Below, one piece after another: positions 15,332 to 21,614 of a stretch of DNA of 22,012 bases. The stretch is from Actinosomnolentus pattersoniae (SeqCode) (GTDB lineage: Bacteria > Actinomycetota > UBA4738), in contig JACDCJ010000009.1 of NCBI GenBank assembly GCA_013817655.1, forward strand, positions 1-22,012. Reading direction: 5' to 3'. Within the stretch, counting starts at the first letter, position 1, and each line of letters begins with the position of its first letter. Below the pieces are notes generated by a model that ran no database searches, was not told the DNA's origin, and saw nothing but the letters and a program-made list of their open reading frames with translations. The translations under genes were made by a program, and so were the position numbers.

Positions 15332-15338
15332 CGGCCGG

Positions 15339-15899
15339 ATGGCCGATTCCCCGGTCGAGCGCGCCAGGCGAAGGGTCGAGGCCCAACGCATGGCGGCGCT
15401 GGCCGTTGCGGTGGCCGGCTCCGCCGCGGCGGGCACGCTGATCCTCTCGGGGAGCCTACGCCTTGCGGGCATCCCCGCGCTGATCGCGGCCCTCGCCCTC
15501 GTGTCGGGCGCGCCATCATCGAGGGACCTTCGGAGGTCCCGATCGCAGCTCCTGGCCCGGTTGGTCGACCGGGCGTTCGACTTCTCGGTCCTGGTGCCCC
15601 TCGCGTGGGCGACGCGAGACGCGGATCCTCCCATCGCGATCCTCTCGCTCGTGGCGGCCGGACTCGCGTACCTGGCCGCCTACGAGCGGGCGCGTGGGGA
15701 ATCACTCGGCTTCGCGGTCCGAGACGAGGCGGGATACCGGGCGGCGCGAACGGGCGTTCTCACCGCTGGCCTCTTGACCGGGTGGCTCGAGGCCGCGATC
15801 TGGGTGTTCGTCATCCTCACGGGCGCAGCGGCGGCGGTCCGCGCGGCGAACGTGGCGAGGCAGGCGCGGCGGACCTCCACCCCCGCTCCTCCCGGGTGA
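15339..15899 (+). CDS. CDP-alcohol phosphatidyltransferase-like membrane protein with degenerate active-site motif
   Basis: This encodes a 186-residue membrane protein with hydrophobic segments at about 18-37, 42-57, 82-91, 97-114, 138-150 and 151-168. Its place before the PIM-type acyltransferase and pimA is that of mycobacterial pgsA1, which makes phosphatidylinositol phosphate. The C-terminal half (YLAAYERARGESLG, then RAARTGVLTAG) resembles that family. The catalytic signature of four aspartates, D-x2-DG-x2-AR-x8-G-x3-D-x3-D, is not intact. In the expected region (55-82) the first two aspartates, the DG and the AR are absent, and only Asp77 (in VDR) and Asp81 remain. It may be inactive, strongly divergent, or not in this family. 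It is 30 residues shorter than mycobacterial PgsA1. The ATG follows a TAGTCT box with no Shine-Dalgarno sequence. Its end overlaps the acyltransferase start by 4 bases. Confidence 0.62.
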   Translation: MADSPVERARRRVEAQRMAALAVAVAGSAAAGTLILSGSLRLAGIPALIAALALVSGAPSSRDLRRSRSQLLARLVDRAFDFSVLVPLAWATRDADPPIAILSLVAAGLAYLAAYERARGESLGFAVRDEAGYRAARTGVLTAGLLTGWLEAAIWVFVILTGAAAAVRAANVARQARRTSTPAPPG

Positions 15900-16882
15900 G
15901 CGCCGAGGCCCTCTCGGGGTCGAGGCTGGATACGGCTCCGGCGGCGTCCGGCCTCGAAGAGGAGAAGGACGATGATCTCCGCGCGTATCGAATCATGCGC
16001 GGCGTCGAGTGGGCGGGCATGCATCTGCCACGTTCGGTGGGCCTAAGAGCGGCCGAGGGCTACATGACCCTGCACTTTCGCCGCCACGCCGGCCAGCGGG
16101 CGGTCGTGGCCCGAAACCTCAGCCGGGTGCTCGGTCATCCCCCCGACTCCACGCTGGTCCAGCGGGCGACGCGTGAGTGCTTCCTGCTTTACGGGCGCTA
16201 CTGGTACGAGACGTTCGCCCTGCGGACCATGACGGTGGAGGAGGTCGAACGTCGGTGCACCGTGGATGGGCTGGAGCACCTCGATCGCGCGACCGATGCC
16301 GGGAAGGGCATCGTGATGACGTTGCCACACATGGGGAACTGGGACGCCGCCGGTCACTGGCTTTGCGTGCGGGGATACCGCATGACCGCCGTCGCCGAAC
16401 AGCTGGCGTCGCGCCGTGTCTTCGAGCTGTTCCTCCGGCACCGCCGGGCCCTCGGCATGAACATCGTTTCCCTGTCGGAGCAGCACGTCGGGCGGACGCT
16501 CGTCGGGCTGCTCGCCGAGAACCACGCGGTGACGCTGGTCGCCGATCGTGACCTGACGGGGCGGGGCGTCGACGTGGAGATGTTCGGGGACGTCCGGAAG
16601 CTGCCTGCCGGTCCCGCCTTCCTCTCGCTGGCCACGGGCTCGCCGCTTTCCGTGTGCGCGGTGTTCACCACCGCGGAGGGATGGCACGTCAAGATCGGTC
16701 CTCCCGTAGAGATCGAGAGGAGCGGGGAGACCCGGAAGGACGTGGAGTCCCTGACCCGGGTGATCGCCGGGGGGTTCGAACGTTACATCTGCGAGGCTCC
16801 CACCGACTGGCACATGTTCCAGCCCGCGTGGCCTGACGATGAGCGATGGGCCGCGGACGCCTCGGTGCCCGACATGGGATGA
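15896..16882 (+). CDS. Phosphatidylinositol mannoside-type acyltransferase (LpxL/HtrB superfamily)
   Basis: This 328-residue membrane-associated enzyme should transfer an acyl chain from acyl-CoA to a lipid-linked sugar, as Rv2611c (PatA) does on PIMs. The HxxxxD catalytic motif is H145-MGNW-D150 in LPHMGNWDAAG. A second conserved block, ADRDLTGRGVDVEMFG at 216-231 followed by LPAGPAFLSLATG, is characteristic. The GTG start at 15896 overlaps the upstream stop as GTGA. The first 28 residues are hydrophilic and poorly conserved, so a later start cannot be ruled out. The stop overlaps the pimA start by 4 bases (ATGA). Context, between a phosphatidyltransferase-like gene and pimA, is what favours a PIM acceptor over a lipid A-like one. 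No lipid A genes are seen. Confidence 0.88.
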   Translation: MSAEALSGSRLDTAPAASGLEEEKDDDLRAYRIMRGVEWAGMHLPRSVGLRAAEGYMTLHFRRHAGQRAVVARNLSRVLGHPPDSTLVQRATRECFLLYGRYWYETFALRTMTVEEVERRCTVDGLEHLDRATDAGKGIVMTLPHMGNWDAAGHWLCVRGYRMTAVAEQLASRRVFELFLRHRRALGMNIVSLSEQHVGRTLVGLLAENHAVTLVADRDLTGRGVDVEMFGDVRKLPAGPAFLSLATGSPLSVCAVFTTAEGWHVKIGPPVEIERSGETRKDVESLTRVIAGGFERYICEAPTDWHMFQPAWPDDERWAADASVPDMG

Positions 16883-18000
16883 GGATCGCTCTCGTCTGCC
16901 CGTACGCCTGGGACGCCCCGGGGGGAGTGCAGGTACACGTGCGTCAGCTCGCCCGCCACCTGGAGCGCCGGAACCACCGAACCCTCGTCATCGCGCCCGC
17001 CTTCTCGTCACCCTCGCCGGGGACTGTGTCATCCGGCACGGTGATCATCGGCAGGCCCGTGCGACTGCCCTACAACGGCTCGGTCGCGCCCGTCTCACCC
17101 GATCCCCGGACCGCGCGGCGCATCTCGGCCGCCCTGCGATCCTTTGCGCCCGACGTCGTCCACGTCCACGAGCCGTTCGCGCCCAGCACGTCCCTCTACG
17201 CCTCGCTCGTGGCTCGGGCGCCCGTCGTGGGTACGTTCCACGCCTATGCCGCACGGTCGCGAGCCCTTGCGGCGCTCTCGCCGATCCTGCGCCTGATTTG
17301 GAACCGGCTCGCCGTCCGCCTGGCGGTCTCGCGCGCCGCCGCGTCGTTCGTGAGCCGATACTTCCGGGGCGCCGTTCGCGTGGTGCCGAACGGAGTGGAC
17401 GTCGAGCTCTTCGCGAGTGCCCGGGCGGCCTCGTTGCCGCCGGGGCGCGCGCTGCTGTTCGTGAATCGCCTCGAGCCGCGGAAGGGCTTCCGCGTGGCGA
17501 CCGAGGCGTTCGAGCTGCTGGCGGGCCGGTACCCCGACGTACTCCTCGTCGTCGCCGGAGACGGGGCCGAGCGAGTGCTGGTCGCCGGACTCCCCGAGGG
17601 GGCGAAGGGCAGGGTGATCCTGCTCGGCTCGGTGCCTCACGAAGACCTCCCCCCATACCACGCGGCTGCCGAGCTGTTCCTCGCTCCGGCAACCGGCCGG
17701 GAGAGCTTCGGCATCGTCCTGGTGGAAGCGATGGCCGCCGGCCTCCCAGTGGTCGCGTCCGACATCCCTGGATATCGGGAGGTGGTTCGAGACGGGGTCG
17801 AGGCGCTCCTCGTCCCCCCGGAGGACGCGCCCGCGCTGGCGGCGGCCCTGGGCCGCATCCTCGACGACCAGGAGCTCGCCGCGTCGCTCGGCGCCGCCGG
17901 ACGGATGCGGGCCGAAAGGTACCGGTGGGAGGCGGTCGCGGCCGACGTCGAATCGGCGTACCGGGAGGCGATCGAGCGCGGGGCTCGCGGAGCCCGCTGA
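16879..18000 (+). CDS. pimA: GT4 glycosyltransferase, probable phosphatidyl-myo-inositol mannosyltransferase PimA
   Basis: This 373-residue peripheral membrane GT-B enzyme would transfer mannose from GDP-mannose to phosphatidylinositol, the first step of PIM synthesis. It begins MRIALVCPYAWDAPGGVQVH with the GGVQ loop at 15-18. Residues corresponding to M. smegmatis PimA active-site positions are present: His121 in GTFHAY (His118), Arg197 and Lys202 in NRLEPRKG (Arg196, Lys202), and Glu275 and Glu283 in GRESFGIVLVEAMAAG (EX7E). The ATG at 16879 is chosen for its 4-base overlap with the acyltransferase gene and the immediate start of the fold. The sugar donor and inositol acceptor are inferred from similarity and gene order. 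A related GT4 enzyme is possible, especially as the adjacent phosphatidyltransferase-like protein looks defective. Confidence 0.88.
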   Translation: MRIALVCPYAWDAPGGVQVHVRQLARHLERRNHRTLVIAPAFSSPSPGTVSSGTVIIGRPVRLPYNGSVAPVSPDPRTARRISAALRSFAPDVVHVHEPFAPSTSLYASLVARAPVVGTFHAYAARSRALAALSPILRLIWNRLAVRLAVSRAAASFVSRYFRGAVRVVPNGVDVELFASARAASLPPGRALLFVNRLEPRKGFRVATEAFELLAGRYPDVLLVVAGDGAERVLVAGLPEGAKGRVILLGSVPHEDLPPYHAAAELFLAPATGRESFGIVLVEAMAAGLPVVASDIPGYREVVRDGVEALLVPPEDAPALAAALGRILDDQELAASLGAAGRMRAERYRWEAVAADVESAYREAIERGARGAR

Positions 18001-18006
18001 TAGGAT
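18001..18006 (+). promoter_or_regulatory. Candidate -10 element (TAGGAT) for lemA
   Basis: TAGGAT begins directly after the pimA stop. It ends 7 bases before the ATG at 18014, the spacing seen at other apparently leaderless genes here. This favours 18014 over 18005 as the lemA start. No -35 box is clear. Confidence 0.35.
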
Positions 18007-18565
18007 GGCGGGCATGCTCGCCCAGGTCATCGGGCTCTGCCTCCTCGGGCTGCTCGCGCTCTTCGTCGTCTTCACCTACAACCGGTTGGTTCGGTTGCGG
18101 GTCCACACCCAGAACGCTTGGTCCGGCATCGACGTCCAGCTCCGGCGCCGCTACGACCTCATTCCGAACGTCGTCGAGACCGTCAAGGGCTACGCGGCGC
18201 ACGAGCGCGAGCTGTTCGAGGCGGTCACCCGCGCGCGCGCGGAGGCGGTGGACGCCTCGGGCGTGCGGCGCCAGGCAGAGGCGGAGAATCAGCTGACCCA
18301 GAGCCTCCGGCGCCTGTTTGCCGTCGCGGAAGCCTATCCCCAGCTTCGCGCCAGCCAGAACTACCTCGCGCTGCAAGAGGAGTTGTCCGGCACGGAGTCC
18401 AAGATCGCGTTCTCGCGGCAGTTCTACAACGACCAGGTCGCGATGCTGAACACGCTCATCCAGAGCTTTCCCTCGAGCCTGGTCGCGAGCGTCCTCCGGT
18501 TCCGCCCCCGGGAGTTCTTCGAGATCGACGAGCGGTCCAGAGGGCCGGTCCCGGTTCAGTCCTAG
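18005..18565 (+). CDS. lemA: LemA family protein
   Basis: This 186-residue protein is anchored by one N-terminal membrane helix (about residues 4-23), followed by a helical, coiled-coil-like extracytoplasmic or cytoplasmic domain. Family signatures are FTYNRLVRLRVHTQNAWSGIDVQLRRRYDLIPNVVET near the N-terminus (given here as the conserved NRLV, NAW, IDVQL and DLIPN positions), the LRASQNYLALQEEL block at about 117-130 and SRQFYND at 138-144. LemA proteins are often encoded next to HtpX-like or other membrane proteases. Here an M48 protease follows after 4 bases, which fits. The ATG at 18005 gives MAGMLAQ. The ATG at 18014 (MLAQ) is equally possible and is favoured if the TAGGAT box drives a leaderless transcript. 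The function of LemA is not well defined. Confidence 0.94.
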   Translation: MAGMLAQVIGLCLLGLLALFVVFTYNRLVRLRVHTQNAWSGIDVQLRRRYDLIPNVVETVKGYAAHERELFEAVTRARAEAVDASGVRRQAEAENQLTQSLRRLFAVAEAYPQLRASQNYLALQEELSGTESKIAFSRQFYNDQVAMLNTLIQSFPSSLVASVLRFRPREFFEIDERSRGPVPVQS

Positions 18566-18569
18566 CCCC

Positions 18570-19475
18570 TTGTACGAGGAGGCCGCCCGGAACGTGCGGC
18601 GGACGGCTCTCGTGGTCCTCTGGGTCCTCGCCCTCGCGAGTGGTCTTGGGTTCCTGATCGGCTCCTTGCTCGGATCCGGGAGGATCGGCCTGATCATTGG
18701 GCTCGCCCTCGCCGGCGCGGCGTCGTTCGCGACCTATCATTCGGGTCATCGGCTCATCCTGAGGTCGGCCCGAGCCCGTCGAGTGGAACCCGATGAGCAG
18801 CCGCGCCTTCACAACCTGGTGGACGGGCTCGCCGGCGCCGCGGGCGTGCCGAAGCCCGCCGTCTACGTCGTTCCGGAGGCCGCTCCCAACGCGTTCGCCG
18901 CTGGAACGCGCCCGGAGCGGTGCGTCATCGCCGTCACGGAAGGGCTCCTCGAGAAGCTGGATCGAGTGGAGCTCGAGGGCGTGCTCGCCCACGAGGTGGC
19001 CCACATACGGGATCGCGACGCCCTTCTGGGAACCGTCGTCGCCTCGCTCGTCGGGTCGGCCGCCGTGCCCGCCGAGTTCCTCCTGCGCTCCCTCGGGCTG
19101 GAAGGCTCGCCGGCCGGGCCGACCGGGAGCTCACGACCGGGCGCCGGCGGCATCCTCATGCTGATCCCCGCGGCCGTCCTGGCCCCGCTGGCGCTGGTTG
19201 CCGCTCAGACGACCCGCCTCGCCGTGTCGCCTGGGCGTGAGTACCTGGCGGACGTCCAGGGCGCGTTGCTCAGCCGATACCCGCCCGGTCTGACTCGTGC
19301 TCTCCGAAAGGTCGCTGCGGATGAGACCCCTATGAGGGCCGCGAGGAACTCCACGGCACATATGTGGCTCAGCCGACCCCCGCGCGAGCGGCGCGAGAGG
19401 GCGACCTGGTTCGACGACCTCTTCGCCACCCACCCGCCGATGGAGGATCGGATCCGGCGCCTGGAGGAGATGTAG
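18570..19475 (+). CDS. htpX: HtpX-like M48 family zinc metalloprotease
   Basis: This 301-residue membrane-bound protease probably degrades misfolded membrane proteins. It has two N-terminal helices (about 11-33 and 38-55). The zinc motif H141-EVA-H145 supplies two ligands and the catalytic Glu142, and the third ligand is Glu224 in REYLAD. A further hydrophobic stretch at 192-214 lies between the two, as in HtpX. PNAFAAG at 106-112 is another family hallmark. The start is TTG at 18570, 4 bases after the lemA stop, without a visible Shine-Dalgarno sequence, so translation is probably coupled to lemA. An ATG-started version would lose the first helices. It converges on the minus-strand sulfotransferase-like gene 34 bases later, with no obvious terminator between them. 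Confidence 0.91.
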   Translation: MYEEAARNVRRTALVVLWVLALASGLGFLIGSLLGSGRIGLIIGLALAGAASFATYHSGHRLILRSARARRVEPDEQPRLHNLVDGLAGAAGVPKPAVYVVPEAAPNAFAAGTRPERCVIAVTEGLLEKLDRVELEGVLAHEVAHIRDRDALLGTVVASLVGSAAVPAEFLLRSLGLEGSPAGPTGSSRPGAGGILMLIPAAVLAPLALVAAQTTRLAVSPGREYLADVQGALLSRYPPGLTRALRKVAADETPMRAARNSTAHMWLSRPPRERRERATWFDDLFATHPPMEDRIRRLEEM

Positions 19476-19509
19476 GGCAGGCCCTCGAACCATTTCTGTG
19501 GCGCTGGAA

Positions 19510-20274
19510 TCAGCCGGCGGATCGCGCGGCGAACCGCTCGTACAGCCCTTCAGCCCGGCGCCGGCGGGCGTCCAGGCGGGGGAGCCGATACTGTCCGCGC
19601 AACCGGGCCTTCAACGCTTCGCGCACGTGCGAGGGCCGGCCGACGATCCGCTCGAACTCCTCCTCGCCTCCACCCGCCGGCCTCGTGTACGCCTCGATGG
19701 CCGCTAGGACCATGCGCACGTTCTCCTCGGTGTGGTCGAAGGGTCGGAAGCTCGTGCCGAACCTGCGGTTGACGCGCTCCATGACCTCGCCGAAGTCCCG
19801 GACGACCTGAGAAAACGTCGCCACCACCATCCCGTCTAGGTGGCGGAGCAGGGGTTCGTGGAACCGAACGTAGCCTCGGAGAGCCGCGGCGACGCCCCTC
19901 TGGGGAGGGCGGATGACCAGGGAGAGCACGGCCTCTTCCGGCTCCCGTACCAGCAGGAGCGCGGGGGCGCCCGCGCGGACCGCGGCGATGAGCTGCGCCG
20001 GCGCGTGCACGTGGTGAGCGATCACCGGCTTCGTGGGCTGCGCCATCTCGAAGGCGGAGACGGCGAAGGACGTGCCGGTGCGGGGGAAACCTTCGATGAC
20101 GATCTCCGTCTCGCTCCCGAAAGGGTAGCCGTGGCCTCGCAGACGGGCGATCGGAAGCGCGATGGACGGGTATCGCGCCACGACGGTCTTGGCCGAGTAG
20201 AGGGCTCGATCCAGGAGAGGCCTCGGGGACCTCGAGGTCCTCTCCAACTCCCTGGCCTGCGAGTCCTCGTCCAC
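19510..20274 (-). CDS. Sulfotransferase-like protein
   Basis: This encodes a 254-residue soluble protein with features of PAPS-dependent sulfotransferases. The 5'-phosphosulfate loop is IEGFPRTGTSF (Gly62 to Phe70) and the 3'-phosphate element is LLLVREPEEAVLSLV with Arg110 and Ser118. The C-terminal third is rich in Arg and Glu and poorly conserved. The acceptor is unknown. Possible roles include sulfation of a lipid, glycan or small molecule. The start is GTG 20274 and a TACTCT box (20286-20281) ends 6 bases before it, so the mRNA looks leaderless. It is a single minus-strand gene among plus-strand genes, opposite htpX and divergent from the DUF3048 gene. The family call rests on the two nucleotide-binding motifs. 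Another P-loop family is less likely. Confidence 0.74.
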   Translation of the reverse strand: MDEDSQARELERTSRSPRPLLDRALYSAKTVVARYPSIALPIARLRGHGYPFGSETEIVIEGFPRTGTSFAVSAFEMAQPTKPVIAHHVHAPAQLIAAVRAGAPALLLVREPEEAVLSLVIRPPQRGVAAALRGYVRFHEPLLRHLDGMVVATFSQVVRDFGEVMERVNRRFGTSFRPFDHTEENVRMVLAAIEAYTRPAGGGEEEFERIVGRPSHVREALKARLRGQYRLPRLDARRRRAEGLYERFAARSAG

Positions 20275-20280
20275 GCCCCG

Positions 20281-20286
20281 AGAGTA
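20281..20286 (-). promoter_or_regulatory. Candidate -10 element (TACTCT) for the sulfotransferase-like gene
   Basis: On the minus strand this TANNNT hexamer ends 6 bases before the GTG start at 20274, which predicts a leaderless transcript. No -35 box is recognisable. Confidence 0.4.
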
Positions 20287-20344
20287 GTCGCCACGTTCAC
20301 GGCCGAGCCGAATGGCGCGTTACTCAAATGCAACCCGGATGTCG

Positions 20345-20373
20345 TTGTGGCGCCACAGACGGGCCGCTACGAT
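20345..20373 (+). promoter_or_regulatory. Sigma70/SigA-type promoter for the DUF3048 gene
   Basis: TTGTGG (20345-20350) and TACGAT (20368-20373) are spaced by exactly 17 bases. The predicted start near 20380 leaves about 52 bases of leader containing a strong ribosome-binding site (AAGGAGG, 20416-20422). Confidence 0.55.
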
Positions 20374-20431
20374 CCAGATCCGTAGTGCTGTTTTCACCTA
20401 CGCCGCCCCGAATCCAAGGAGGAACTCACCC

Positions 20432-21493
20432 ATGGCCTTGACCGCTCGCGGCCGGGTCCTCGCTTCGCTGGTGACCACCACCGCCGTCATCGCGACGATC
20501 ACGTTCCTGCTGGTCGTCGGAGGAAGGGCGGGCATCGGTCCCCTGGCGAACGCGCTGACCGAGGACAACCTCGGAGCGGGAGGTCCACCCGTTGGCGTAC
20601 CACCGACCATCTGCCCGCTGACCGGAATCGACCCCAACGGTGAGGTTCCGAACCGGCCGGCGCTGGCGGTCAAGGTCGAGAACCTGCCGACGGCCCGACC
20701 CCAGACGGGGCTGTCGTGGGCGGACATCGTGTACGAGCAGCCCGTGGAGGTCGGTATCACACGGTTCATCGCCGTCTACCAGTGCAGCGATGCCTCGCTG
20801 ATCGAGCCGATTCGCAGCGCCAGGCTGACGGACGCCGACATCCTGAGGCAGTTCGGCGAGCCGCTCCTCGGCTACTCGGGCGCCGTGCCCCGCGTCGTTC
20901 AAGCTCTCCGCGACGCGGGCGTCGTGGACCTGAGCGACTCGGTCGTTCCGCGCGCGTACCACCGAGACCCGGAGCGGGAGAAGCCTCACGACCTGTACTC
21001 GAGCACCCAGGAGCTTTACGCCGTGGCGGACTCATCCACCGGTGCGCCCAGGCCTTTGTTCGAGTACTCACAGGAGGCTCCGCCCGGCGGCCGAAGCGTT
21101 TCGGAGATCGCCATACCCTTCTCGAGCTATTCGGACGTCTCGTGGCGTTGGTCTCCCGCGGAGCGGGCGTGGATCCGGTACGACGGCGGCGAGCCCCATG
21201 TGCTTTCCGACGACAGTCCGATCTCCGCGAAGAACGTCCTCGTCCAGGTGGTCAAGATCGTCCCGAGCGGCATCCTCGACGTGAACGGCGCTCCCTCGCC
21301 CACCGCCATATCGACCGGAAAGGGAAGGGCCTACGTGCTCCGCGGCGGCAGGGCGATCGAGGGGACATGGTCGCGTCCGGGGCTGGGGGACATCACCGTC
21401 TTCCGGGATCTTCGGGGCCGGAGCATCCCGCTCGCCCCCGGCAACACCTGGATCGAGCTAGTCCCCGACGACGTGACGATCACGCTCGGCTGA
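20432..21493 (+). CDS. DUF3048 (YerB-like) membrane-anchored extracellular protein
   Basis: This encodes a 353-residue protein with an N-terminal membrane anchor (about 9-29) and no lipobox cysteine at the expected place, so it is probably held by an uncleaved signal anchor. The family's N-terminal domain is recognised by CPLTG, NRPALAVKVEN, ARPQTGL and ADIVYEQPVEVGITRF, followed by EPIRSARLTD and GYSGAV. The C-terminal domain includes KNVLVQVVKI, the GKGRAYVLRGGRAIEGTW motif and the PGNTWIELVP ending, as in YerB. The function of these proteins is not established. A role at the cell surface is likely from topology. The ATG at 20432 is fixed by AAGGAGG 9 bases upstream and by the start of the anchor, so an in-frame extension to 20312 is rejected. 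The promoter lies about 60-85 bases upstream. Confidence 0.92.
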   Translation: MALTARGRVLASLVTTTAVIATITFLLVVGGRAGIGPLANALTEDNLGAGGPPVGVPPTICPLTGIDPNGEVPNRPALAVKVENLPTARPQTGLSWADIVYEQPVEVGITRFIAVYQCSDASLIEPIRSARLTDADILRQFGEPLLGYSGAVPRVVQALRDAGVVDLSDSVVPRAYHRDPEREKPHDLYSSTQELYAVADSSTGAPRPLFEYSQEAPPGGRSVSEIAIPFSSYSDVSWRWSPAERAWIRYDGGEPHVLSDDSPISAKNVLVQVVKIVPSGILDVNGAPSPTAISTGKGRAYVLRGGRAIEGTWSRPGLGDITVFRDLRGRSIPLAPGNTWIELVPDDVTITLG

Positions 21494-21603
21494 AGCCTCG
21501 GTCTGTTCTTACCGACCTTCACCCGGCGATGCGCGACGCCGGCCTCCGCGGCCCCCCCGGTACACTGGTCTTCGGGCGCGCGGCGGGGCCGCTCGGACGT
21601 CTC

Positions 21604-21610
21604 AGGAGGT
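21604..21610 (+). promoter_or_regulatory. Ribosome-binding site of pdxS (AGGAGGT)
   Basis: This full Shine-Dalgarno match, 4 bases before the ATG at 21615, fixes the pdxS start. It contrasts with the leaderless-looking genes. A weak TACACT (21561-21566) could be its -10 element. Confidence 0.6.
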
Positions 21611-21614
21611 CTCC

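Noticed and set aside
15255..15386. N-terminal extension of EF-G2 to position 15386
   Set aside because: The extra 44 residues are not EF-G-like and overlap the divergent gene, while the ATG at 15254 has a good ribosome-binding site.
17045..18697. 550-codon minus-strand open frame opposite pimA and lemA
   Set aside because: Low-complexity Arg/Pro/Gly sequence with no motif. The plus-strand genes fully explain the coding signal.
20312..20431. N-terminal extension of the DUF3048 protein to 20312
   Set aside because: It would run through the predicted promoter and leader, and AAGGAGG precedes the ATG at 20432, which begins the membrane anchor.
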